From: Sphingopyxis sp.
GTDB lineage: Bacteria > Pseudomonadota > Alphaproteobacteria > Sphingomonadales > Sphingomonadaceae
DNA: 6,009 nt
Reading direction: 5' to 3'
Assembly: GCA_012035435.1 (NCBI GenBank)
Contig: JAAUPH010000160.1
Span: 1-6,009 of the forward strand
Of the stretch, positions 1 through 5,983 are shown one piece after another. Position 1 is the stretch's first letter, and each line of letters opens with the position of its first letter. The notes under the pieces are model-generated. The model did no database searches and had not been told where the DNA came from. It worked only from the letters and a program-made list of their open reading frames with translations. A program made the position numbers and the translations under genes.

Positions 1-2
1 TA

Positions 3-1240
3 AACCGTATTGCCGGACTAGAAATCAACATCGGCTTTAATCGCCCGATACAAGTGTATGTCATGGGCCCGGATATTAAGGAGCTAGACCGCATTTCGCA
101 ACAGCTCATGGCGGGGATGAAAAAAGTGAAAGGTTTAGTCGATATTGAGTCTTCATTTAAGCCCACCAACCCCTCGCTCGACATTATCGTTAACCGTGAA
201 TTAGCCTCAGACCTTGGTGTGTCGATGAATGAAATCGGCGTGACGACACGCACCTTGATCGCCGGTGAACCCGCCGGCCAATGGGAGGGGCCTGATGGCG
301 AAAACCATCAAGTGGTGGTGCGCCTACCCAAAGACCAGCGCACCGGCATTAGTGACTTGGATAAAATTTACGTCCGCGCCAATGGCGTCAATGCCGATGG
401 CACGCCACGCATGGTGCCGCTGCGTCAAATCGCTGATTTTCAGCCGAGCGTGTCTGAGCGGCGCATCGACCGACGCAATTTGCAGCGTCAAATTCGCATT
501 ATTTCTGGCATTAACAAAGACGTGACGGCAGGTGATATGTCAGCCGAAGTAAAGAAAATCGCGGACAGCATTACACTGCCGCCAGGCTACCGTTTTCAGT
601 ACGGCGGCTCCTCGCAAGACGCAGCAGAATCTATTGGCCCTGCCATTGCCGCGTTGGTACTTGGCGTGATATTTATTTACTTTATTTTGGCCTCGCAATT
701 TGGCAGCTTCCTGCAGCCGCTGGCGATTATGGCCTCACTACCGTTATCCCTGATTGGCGTATTTTTAGCGCTGCTGCTGTTCGGCTCAACGCTTAATTTA
801 TTCTCAATCATCGGCTTCATTATGCTGATGGGGTTAGTCACCAAAACGCAATTTTGCTAGTGGACTTTACCAACCATGGCATTCGCGAAGGCATGTCACG
901 GCACGACGCAATATTAAACGCTGGCCAAGTCAGGCTACGCCCTATCATCATGACCACGCTAGCGATGATATTCGGCATGTTGCCGCTAGCATTAGCCTTC
1001 GGCGCTGGCTCAGAGCAACAATCACCAATGGCGCATGCAGTGATCGGCGGCATCATCACTTCTACCATCATGACGCTAGTAGTGGTGCCCGTGCTCTACA
1101 CCTACATGGATTCGCTCGGCACATGGGCAAATAAATACTTTGCGCATGCAAAGCCATCAGAACATCATGCGCCGTTGACGGGTGGCATGGGCGGCAGTAT
1201 TGAACCAGTGTTGCAATCTAAGCAGGATGATTTTGTGTAG
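3..1240 (+). CDS. RND multidrug efflux permease (AcrB/HAE1-type), 3' part, one frameshift
   Basis: C-terminal part of an inner-membrane RND proton/drug antiporter, the pump subunit of a tripartite efflux system. The frame is open from base 3, so the N-terminal half and start lie outside the window. Visible in order: periplasmic porter-domain sequence (about 3-630), then five hydrophobic segments matching TM8-TM12 (about 632-708, 715-783, 796-862, 939-1003, 1042-1107). Family signatures are GLVTKNAILLVDF (TM10) and RLRPIIMTTLAMIFGMLPLA (TM11). The conserved TM10 lysine is present. The reading frame breaks at the A-run 843-846: four A where five would restore the family sequence TKNAILLVDF. The first frame otherwise ends at TAG 858-860, and the protein continues in the next frame to TAG 1238-1240. 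A sequencing error is more likely than a real mutation because both sides are well conserved. No membrane-fusion or outer-membrane partner is visible. Substrate cannot be told. Confidence 0.94.
843..846 (+). other. Single-base frameshift in A homopolymer within the RND gene
   Basis: The run reads AAAA. Adding one A gives codons for T-K-N-A-I-L-L-V-D-F, the expected RND TM10 sequence. As written, the frame goes to T-Q-F-C and stops at 858-860. It is a homopolymer indel, most simply a base-calling or assembly error. Confidence 0.85.
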
Positions 1241-1262
1241 GTGGTTTTACACAAAAATGTGT
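1231..1262 (+). terminator. Weak hairpin(s) at the end of the RND gene
   Basis: A perfect 9-bp inverted repeat, TTTTGTGTA (1231-1239) and TACACAAAA (1248-1256), overlaps the stop codon. An alternative hairpin, ACACA (1249-1253) and TGTGT (1258-1262), shares its right arm and is mutually exclusive with it. Both are AT-rich and no T-run follows, so a terminator role is only a possibility. Confidence 0.25.
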
Positions 1263-1498
1263 GAAGCTTCATTAACAATGGCGCGGTGTTTGGGGCGAAA
1301 TGCGGTGGAGATTCTCGCTAGCGCTGGTGTTTTAGTGTTCTAGCAGCTTGTTGGAGTGCTTGAACTTATCAATGACTTTTGCATAACTGTAAATCATGTT
1401 TTATTTTTGTGTCGCCATAGTTAACGTCATGCGCTTCAAATTCAGCGGTTATGTTGTGGCGTTAATATCTATTAACAATAGAATTTCTCCTAATTACT
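1241..1498. other. AT-rich intergenic spacer
   Basis: 258 bp between the RND stop and the hydrolase start. No RNA gene and no convincing coding sequence is seen; a 28-codon ORF at 1258-1344 has no support. The part after about 1370 is AT-rich and should hold the promoter of the next gene. Weak matches are TTGCAT (1379-1384) with TTATTT (1401-1406), and TTGTGG (1454-1459) with AATAGA (1477-1482, 17-bp spacing). Neither is close enough to consensus to be called firmly. Confidence 0.4.
1461..1476. promoter_or_regulatory. Candidate operator palindrome upstream of the isochorismatase-family gene
   Basis: GTTAATATCTATTAAC is a perfect inverted repeat with 7-bp arms and a 2-bp centre, ending 22 bp before the ATG at 1499. 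It sits within or just upstream of a possible -10 region, a usual place for a repressor site. A related GTTAAC occurs at 1420-1425. AT-rich palindromes also arise by chance, and no regulator gene is in the window. Confidence 0.3.
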
Positions 1499-2038
1499 AT
1501 GTCTACAGCCCTACTTGTCGTTGATGTCCAAAACATACTTTGTCAAGGCAAATGGGCTGCGTTTGACGTACTCACTATCGTTGCGAATATCAACGTCATC
1601 ATCGAGCAGACTAGAAATACAGGCGGCACGGTTGTCTTCATCCAACACGAAGCAGATCACGATGCGATGCGGTTCGGCACTGATGGATGGCATCTGCATC
1701 AAGGGCTGAACGTTAGCCCGCATGACTTGCGGGTTCGCAAGCGCACATCCGATGCATTCTTCAAAACCAATTTGTACGCGCTGCTGGATGAGAAACGCAT
1801 CAAGCATGTCATGATTTGCGGCATGCAAACCGAATATTGCGTTGATTCAACAATGCGCGGCGCGCTGGCAAATGGTTTCTCTGTGACTGTCATCGCAGAC
1901 GGCCATACAACACTCGACAACGGCGTTTTGACGGCTAGTCAGATCATCGCGCATCACAACGTAACAATGGCCAATCTGGGAAATTTTGGTCCGGCGATCA
2001 AGGTCATGCCCACGGCGGCGCTGCGTGTTGATTCGTAG
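1499..2038 (+). CDS. Isochorismatase-family cysteine hydrolase
   Basis: A complete 179-residue single-domain protein of the isochorismatase/nicotinamidase-like superfamily, presumably cytoplasmic. The family hydrolyses amide or vinyl-ether bonds through a Cys-Asp-Lys triad. All three are present: Asp9 in LLVVDVQN, Lys81 in VRKRTSDAFFKTNL, and Cys114 in GMQTEYCVDST, with the usual GMQT stretch forming the non-proline cis-peptide. Length is normal for small family members. The ATG at 1499 fits because the family almost always starts with ALLVVDVQ within a few residues of Met. There is no good Shine-Dalgarno; the upstream bases are TTCTCC. It stands alone between a spacer with a palindrome and a convergent hairpin, so it is probably a single-gene unit. 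The substrate (nicotinamide, isochorismate, ureidoacrylate-like, N-carbamoyl compounds) cannot be assigned from sequence. Confidence 0.92.
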   Translation: MSTALLVVDVQNILCQGKWAAFDVLTIVANINVIIEQTRNTGGTVVFIQHEADHDAMRFGTDGWHLHQGLNVSPHDLRVRKRTSDAFFKTNLYALLDEKRIKHVMICGMQTEYCVDSTMRGALANGFSVTVIADGHTTLDNGVLTASQIIAHHNVTMANLGNFGPAIKVMPTAALRVDS

Positions 2039-2123
2039 TCCTACTTATCTAGCCTCGACACATTGCAGATGCATCTGGCGTGTTTTATCAAACATTAAGA
2101 AATAATATGAAACACTAGCATTG

Positions 2124-2161
2124 GCGGGCGTTTTCAAGCATTTTTGCCTGAAAACGCCCGC
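2124..2161. terminator. Strong hairpin between convergent genes, likely bidirectional terminator
   Basis: A 12-bp GC-rich then AT arm, GCGGGCGTTTTC (2124-2135), is matched perfectly by GAAAACGCCCGC (2150-2161). One more A-T pair (2136/2149) gives a 13-bp stem. A small inner GC/GC pairing at 2138-2139 with 2146-2147 tightens the loop. It lies between the hydrolase stop (2038) and the S41 stop (2200-2202, minus strand), where a shared terminator is expected. Neither side has a clean T-run after the stem, so the termination mode is uncertain. Confidence 0.65.
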
Positions 2162-2199
2162 TAATAAACGACTTTCAAAAACTATCGCACCAGCATCAA

Positions 2200-2975
2200 T
2201 CAACGCCGTGCAAGCTGAATTGCTCGTTGCAGCACCGTATCGCGCCCCGCCACGACATCGCGTTTGTTCATGCCAACGGCGACATTTGGTATCACGCCGC
2301 GACCTTCAAGGACAGTTTGGTCTTTTAGCCGGAAATCAGAAATCGCGTATTGCAACGCGCCGCCTGTTGGCAATTGCGTTAATAGCGACGGCAGCACGGC
2401 ACCGATTGTTGTCTCACCGACTATGGTGGCACGTTTGTTGTTTTGTAATCCGCCGGAAAACACTTCTGAGGTAGAGGCTGAAAAGCCATCGACCAAAATA
2501 ATCAGCTTGCCGCTGAATGCATTTTGCGAGGGTGTGAAGCTAAATTCGCGCGTGTCGTAACGAAATTTAGATTCGCCAAGTGAGCCTGGCTTGTCGCTCA
2601 ACATACCCGCAAGTATCGGCGCGAAATCACCAATACCGCCGCCATTACCGCGTAAGTCTACGATGAGCGTTTTCACCGACTCAAGCTCTTTCATCGCGCT
2701 ACGAACGCGTTCAACAACATCGCCAACGAATAGGCTAAAACGTATGTAGCCAATCGTATCGTCAATGCGTTTTGACTCAAAGGCGAGCGTGCGGCCGGCG
2801 TTCGCGGCTTGCCGATTGAGCACGACTTGGCGTGCTGCGTTGGTAGCACCATCGCGCACAGCTAGCGTCACGGGCACATTGGTCAGCCCAACAAAGGCGC
2901 GCTGTACCGCACGCACCACGCCTTCGTTATCACGAAACACGCGGCCTTCGCCATCGTCACGCGGGCGGAAGACCA
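2200..2975 (-). CDS. S41-family peptidase (C-terminal-processing/tricorn-like), N-terminus lost at junction
   Basis: About 258 codons of an S41 serine peptidase, a family that mostly acts in the periplasm or envelope. From the N-terminal side: the end of a probable PDZ-like region (about 2975-2790, with FRDNEGVVRAVQ), a core strand GYIRFSLFVG, LIVDLRGNGGG (about 2637-2670), and the nucleophile block VDGFSASTSEVFSGGL. By comparison with E. coli Tsp/Prc, the nucleophile is the serine coded at 2473-2475. The position of the Tsp catalytic lysine, 25 residues on (2398-2400), is alanine: the motif reads GETTIGAVLPS instead of GxTxGKG. So a Ser-Lys dyad enzyme is unlikely; it may use a tricorn-type Ser-His arrangement or be inactive. 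The C-terminal VLEGRGVIPNVAV is typical. The gene ends at TGA 2200-2202. The open frame runs on to 3270, but beyond about 2975 it is antisense to another gene, so the real N-terminus, including any signal peptide, is missing. Confidence 0.9.
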
Positions 2976-2982
2976 AACCGTG
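2940..2982. other. Junction between stretch A and stretch B
   Basis: Here the S41 gene (-) loses its recognisable sequence, and a GC-rich plus-strand coding frame of different codon use begins without a start site of its own. The S41 frame stays open through the junction only as antisense of the new frame. The precise point cannot be fixed because bases about 2950-2980 can be read as either protein. Confidence 0.75.
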
Positions 2983-3384
2983 TATGAGGCTGCCACCGCG
3001 CTGATCGCGAAGGTGGAATGCAACGTCATCGCCGGCCACAAGAGTTGCTCGGAGATTTCTCGCCCTTACAAGCCGGCGCTGGCCATCGGTACGGCAGGCA
3101 CGGGCTACACCCCGAAACCTGTCATCCTGCCCCGCTACGCTGCCGAGGTGGCCGAACCCTTCGCTCAGCCGGTCAACCTTCTTCCCGACTACTATGACGA
3201 AAGCCCGCCGAACCTTGGCACGTCGGAGGTGGACGCCTTCCCGGACATGTACGGCCTCGGCACCGGTCAACCGCCCGCTGCAACCACGCCCGAACCCGAG
3301 TTGGCCGTGCCTGCCGATCTGCTGGAAGGGATCGGATCGCCCGTGGTGCCGAGTGCTGAACCGGCAGCGGCTCTTCCCGGTTGA
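2980..3384 (+). CDS. C-terminal part of an unrecognised protein, proline-rich tail
   Basis: A GC-rich frame ending at TGA 3382-3384, open without a break into the junction on its 5' side. The GTG at 2980 is only the first possible start in the stretch, not a convincing one: it has no ribosome-binding site and lies at the chimeric boundary. This is therefore probably the 3' end of a larger gene. Coding is supported by consistent G/C third positions over about 134 codons and by conserved-looking sequence at the start (VYEAATALIAKVECNVIAGH, two cysteines in CNVIAGHKSC). The last third is rich in Pro, Ala and Glu and looks disordered. I do not recognise the family and propose no function. It converges on an amidohydrolase tail 15 bp away. 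Confidence 0.55.
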   Translation: MYEAATALIAKVECNVIAGHKSCSEISRPYKPALAIGTAGTGYTPKPVILPRYAAEVAEPFAQPVNLLPDYYDESPPNLGTSEVDAFPDMYGLGTGQPPAATTPEPELAVPADLLEGIGSPVVPSAEPAAALPG

Positions 3385-3387
3385 TAC

Positions 3388-3399
3388 GGGCCGCGGCCC
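3388..3399. repeat. 12-bp perfect palindrome between convergent stops
   Basis: GGGCCGCGGCCC lies between the TGA of the plus-strand ORF (3382-3384) and the TAA of the minus-strand amidohydrolase tail (3400-3402). It can form only a 4-bp stem with a CGCG loop, without a T-run. It may take part in termination for both genes, but in GC-rich DNA it could be chance. Confidence 0.25.
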
Positions 3400-3465
3400 T
3401 TATTCAATCACCCGTCCGCGCACCATCACGAAGTCGACCTTCTCGATCAACGTTGCGGCGGCCAG
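3400..3465 (-). pseudogene. C-terminal remnant of a second amidohydrolase
   Basis: About 22 codons on the minus strand, ending in EKVDFVMVRGRVIE and TAA (3400-3402). They match the C-terminus of the neighbouring amidohydrolase (EDVDFVMVRGRVVE at 4681-4722) residue for residue except for conservative changes. DNA similarity is high over the first 33 bases, with 17 identical bases in CGCACCATCACGAAGTC. The match stops at about 3465, and the stop of the secreted-protein gene lies 5 bp further on (3470-3472). No start or catalytic part is left. It is either the trace of a deleted tandem paralogue or the edge of another misjoin. The differences from the complete copy show it is a separate gene, not a duplicate read of the same one. 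Confidence 0.75.
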
Positions 3466-3469
3466 CCAC

Positions 3470-4681
3470 CTATCTCAGGTTGTTATGCACCACGACTTGC
3501 CCCGGCGATGCCGCGGACATGAGCGCAGCGGCATTACCTGCCACATCGAATCCCGCCGCGCAGTCGGCGTCGGTCGCGTAACGTGTCGACGGCGGTGCCC
3601 ACACAAGATAGCGCAGCGTCCAGTCCTCGGCTGACGGCATTTTGCGGAGGCGGGTGGATGAATAGAACGCCGCGCCTTCGCCAAGGGAATAGGGTCTGAC
3701 GACCTTCGGCCCGCGCGATCCGGATTCCTTCACGGGATTGTCCAAGCCGCCATCGGTATCACCAGCGATGAAAAGACAGACATATTTGTCCGAATTGTTG
3801 AACAATGCGTCCATCGCGCCGAATGTGCCGTTGCCGAAAGTCACGGCGGCAAAGCTGGCAAGAAATGGCCCGTTTTCAGAGCCCCAGCTTCCGAGCTGGC
3901 TCATTTCGCGATACCCACCCGAAGGTGTGCCGTTCACCAACCCCCGGCTGTGGTTGAACAGCCCCAGCACCCATTCCGATGTGCGTTGCTCAGGTGGGAC
4001 GTAGTTCGCAGCCTGCGCGGCCGGCGGGGCCGGGGCCGGACTGCCCCATCCCGATTGTGGCGATGCCACACCCAGCCTGGCGGCCAGTTCCGGCGCCGAA
4101 CGAAAACCGAACTGCCCACCGGGCGGAAGGGCTGCTCGATCAAAACTGTCCAGATCCCCCGGCGCAACCGGCGAACAGCGTTGATCGCCCCCCGGAAGCG
4201 CCGACCAGAAATAATAGGCGTTTGCGTAGTGTTGCAGATCGGAAAAGGCGTGCCGATCGGCAACATGCATGATGACGGATTCGCTCGTCCCCGGCTCGAC
4301 CACGAAATTGAAGCCGAGGTTTCCGGCCTGACGCGATCCCACCATTGGCCCGCCCGTCAAAGCGGCCCGTGCGCGCACACAGATCGCAAAACCGGTCTCG
4401 TTGAAAATGCGGACCGCCGACATGCTGACGGCTTCACCGCGGTAAGAATAGGCAAAGGCGCCGGAGGAGACGAAGATTCCGGGAAGAAGTTCAACGTCCT
4501 CACCCTGCTGGCTGTCCATCCGCTCCAGCGCCGTATTGTAGCTTACCCCAGCCCGCGCCGCGATATCGGCGATCAGCATTTCGCTGGTGCGGTTGCGGGC
4601 TGCGGCCGGGCTTGCGGAGGTTAACGCCAGGCCGATGACCGTGCAGGCGGTCACACCATTGATCAGCCAATGCATCTTCAT
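3470..4681 (-). CDS. Secreted protein of unknown family with two internal repeats
   Basis: A 403-residue protein I cannot assign to a family. Residues 1-28 form a good Sec signal peptide: Lys2, a hydrophobic stretch from about residue 9 to 20, and cleavage after SPAAA. The mature part has exactly four cysteines, in two similar units. Unit 1 has FNETGFAIC (93-101), Trp159 and Cys169. Unit 2 has FNNSDKYVC (294-302), Trp361 and Cys374. Spacings are alike (F to C 8 and 8; C to W 58 and 59; W to C 10 and 13), suggesting a duplicated domain with one disulfide each. The units are joined by a Pro/Ala-rich linker (about 207-232). The ATG at 4679-4681 overlaps the stop of the upstream amidohydrolase in ATGA, so translation is probably coupled and this start is credible. 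Periplasmic location and a role linked to the amidohydrolase are inference. Confidence 0.78.
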   Translation of the reverse strand: MKMHWLINGVTACTVIGLALTSASPAAARNRTSEMLIADIAARAGVSYNTALERMDSQQGEDVELLPGIFVSSGAFAYSYRGEAVSMSAVRIFNETGFAICVRARAALTGGPMVGSRQAGNLGFNFVVEPGTSESVIMHVADRHAFSDLQHYANAYYFWSALPGGDQRCSPVAPGDLDSFDRAALPPGGQFGFRSAPELAARLGVASPQSGWGSPAPAPPAAQAANYVPPEQRTSEWVLGLFNHSRGLVNGTPSGGYREMSQLGSWGSENGPFLASFAAVTFGNGTFGAMDALFNNSDKYVCLFIAGDTDGGLDNPVKESGSRGPKVVRPYSLGEGAAFYSSTRLRKMPSAEDWTLRYLVWAPPSTRYATDADCAAGFDVAGNAAALMSAASPGQVVVHNNLR

Positions 4682-5690
4682 TCAACCACCCGCCCCCGCA
4701 CCATCACGAAGTCCACGTCCTCCAGCACCGTCACATCGGCGAGCGGGTTGCCGTCCACCGCGATGATATCGGCCGAATAGCCGGGCGCCAGCTTGCCGAT
4801 CTGGCTGTCCATCCCCAGCACCTTGGCCGCGACCGTGGTCGCGCTGGCGAGCACTTCGCGGTCGGTCATGCCCTGCTTCTTCATCAGCGCCAGTTCCTCG
4901 GCATTGCGGCCGTGCTGGTACACGCCCGCATCGGTGCCGAAGGCGACCGTGACGCCAAATTGCCGCGCGCGGCTGACGAGCGAGGCCATCAGCGGCTGCA
5001 CCGCGCGGATCTTGTCTTCGACCACGGGGTATAAACGCCCTTGCCCAGCCCTTCGCTGACGCCTTCCAGCGCCATCAGGGTGGGGACAAGCACAGGTGCC
5101 ATTGGCCTTCATCGCGCGTGCCGCAGCTTCATCAAGGTAGGTTCCGTGTTCGATGGAATCGATGCCCGCTTCGGCCGCCTGCTGGATGCCGCGCGCACCG
5201 TGGGCGTGGGCCATGACTTTGAGGCCGAGCGAATGGGCGGTGTCGGCGATGGCCTTCATTTCGGCGGGGGTGAAATGCGCTTCGAGGCCCCGGCCCTGCT
5301 GGCTCAGCACGCCGCCGGTCGCGGTAATCTTGATCACATCCGCGCCGTTCTGGCTGGCGAGCCGCACCTTGGCCGCACATTCCACTGCGCCGGTGCAGGT
5401 GAAGCCCGAATCGAGCAGTTCGTTGACCTCGGACCGGAAGCCGTTGACGTCGGCATGGCCGCCGATGATCGCGAGCGCTGGGCCAGGCTGCCACAATGCG
5501 CCGGGCCGGGGATCACGCCTTCGGCCGTTCCGCGGCGCAGCGAGAACGCGGTTTCGGTGCCGCTGCCCGCTTCGCGCACCGTGGTAAAGCCAGCCTTGGC
5601 AGTGATCAGGGCGTTCTTCGCCCCAACGACCACGCCCCATTCATCCGGCTCGGTCGCTTCCTTCCAGAAATCGCCGCCGGGATCGCCGGT
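4678..5690 (-). CDS. Metal-dependent amidohydrolase (Xaa-Pro dipeptidase-like), N-terminus missing, several frameshifts
   Basis: About 337 codons of an amidohydrolase-superfamily TIM-barrel enzyme of the imidazolonepropionase/prolidase-like group. Its better-known members cleave Xaa-Pro or similar dipeptides, are often exported, and run to about 400-430 residues. Visible ligands: the lysine of VIKITATGG (5329-5331, carboxylated bridging Lys in relatives), two histidines of MAHAHG (5206-5208, 5200-5202), the histidine of IEHGTYLD (5146-5148), and the aspartate of FGTDAG (4930-4932). The N-terminal HxH pair and any signal peptide lie beyond the junction and are absent. The frame changes near 5501, 5485, 5094 and 5025, yet each piece matches the family: TGDPGGDFWKEA to EGVIPGP, then RIVAA, then GPALAIIGGHAD to KANGT, then LVPTLMALEG to GVYTP, then PVVEDKI to the end. 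Such compensated indels suggest sequence errors rather than decay. The stop TGA (4678-4680) overlaps the next gene's ATG. Confidence 0.92.
5673..5690. other. Junction between stretch B and stretch C (shared bases)
   Basis: These 18 bases fit both neighbours. On the minus strand they code TGDPGG of the amidohydrolase; on the plus strand they code AAGIAG of SecE. Upstream on the plus strand the SecE frame no longer reads as SecE, and downstream on the minus strand the amidohydrolase no longer reads as an amidohydrolase. The join therefore lies in or beside this segment. Confidence 0.8.
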
Positions 5691-5983
5691 TGGTACCTGC
5701 TGTCGTGGCCGACGCCGGTCCGGGCGCTCGTGGTGATCCTGTCCATCGTTGCTGCCGGCGCCGTCGCGGCGTTCACCGCCAAGGGTCGCGACGCGCAGGA
5801 GTTCGCCCGCGAGTCCATGTTCGAGCTGCGCAAGGTCGTGTGGCCGACGACCGACGAGACGACGCGCACCACCGTGGTGATCATGATCGTCGTGGTGATC
5901 GTCAGCTTTGATCCTTCGCGGGCTTCGATTGGGTGATTTCGCTGGGCGTGCGCGCGCTGCTCGGCCATGGAGATGCGGCATGA
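5673..5983 (+). CDS. secE: Protein translocase subunit SecE, N-terminus missing, frameshifted near the end
   Basis: SecE clamps SecY in the inner-membrane SecYEG channel. The piece begins inside a hydrophobic segment (AGIAGWYLL), followed by a second (PVRALVVILSIVAAGAVAAF). Then comes the family's most conserved part: the amphipathic helix and hinge FARESMFELRKVVWPTTDET and the essential last membrane segment. The first membrane helix is cut off by the junction. After IVVVIVS (to 5906) the frame breaks: removing one T at 5907-5909 and one at 5915-5916 restores S-L-I-L-A-G-F-D-W and leads to ...LLGHGDAA and TGA at 5981-5983. As written, the frame stops at 5934-5936. The three-helix form with this style of sequence is typical of Xanthomonadaceae (inference). 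nusG follows directly, the standard gene order. Confidence 0.92.
5907..5917 (+). other. Frameshift in secE (two extra T)
   Basis: Eleven bases separate the serine codon of IVS from the GCG of A-G-F-D-W, where nine (L-I-L) are expected. The excess falls in the T-runs 5907-5909 and 5915-5916. Because secE is essential, a sequence error is much likelier than a true mutation. Confidence 0.75.
5969..5972 (+). promoter_or_regulatory. Ribosome-binding site of nusG
   Basis: GGAG inside the end of secE, seven bases before the ATG at 5980. Good match and spacing support the nusG start and coupling with secE. Confidence 0.65.

Noticed and set aside
1258..1344. 28-codon ORF in the spacer
   Set aside because: No ribosome-binding site, no recognisable sequence, and length expected by chance.
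2976..3270. N-terminal extension of the S41 frame (minus strand, Met near 3270)
   Set aside because: It is Arg/Val-rich antisense sequence of the plus-strand coding frame and lacks S41 or PDZ features; only the part below about 2975 is real.
4514..4579. HTH-like stretch in the secreted protein (IADIAARAGVSYNTALERM, residues 37-55)
   Set aside because: Resembles the LacI-type helix-turn-helix, but it follows directly after a signal peptide in an exported protein, so DNA binding makes little sense; probably chance.
3960..4624. Long plus-strand open frame opposite the secreted protein
   Set aside because: GC-rich antisense shadow: low-complexity Arg/Pro-rich product, no start signal, while the minus strand has a signal peptide and a coupled start.
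2980..5690. Genomic island or horizontally acquired insert
   Set aside because: No integrase, transposase, tRNA or flanking repeats at the two borders, and the borders cut genes, including an essential one; chimera explains this better.
5690..5981. Minus-strand frame extending the amidohydrolase upstream into 5981
   Set aside because: Sequence is His/Asp/Arg-rich shadow of secE; the expected DxHxH barrel start is absent.
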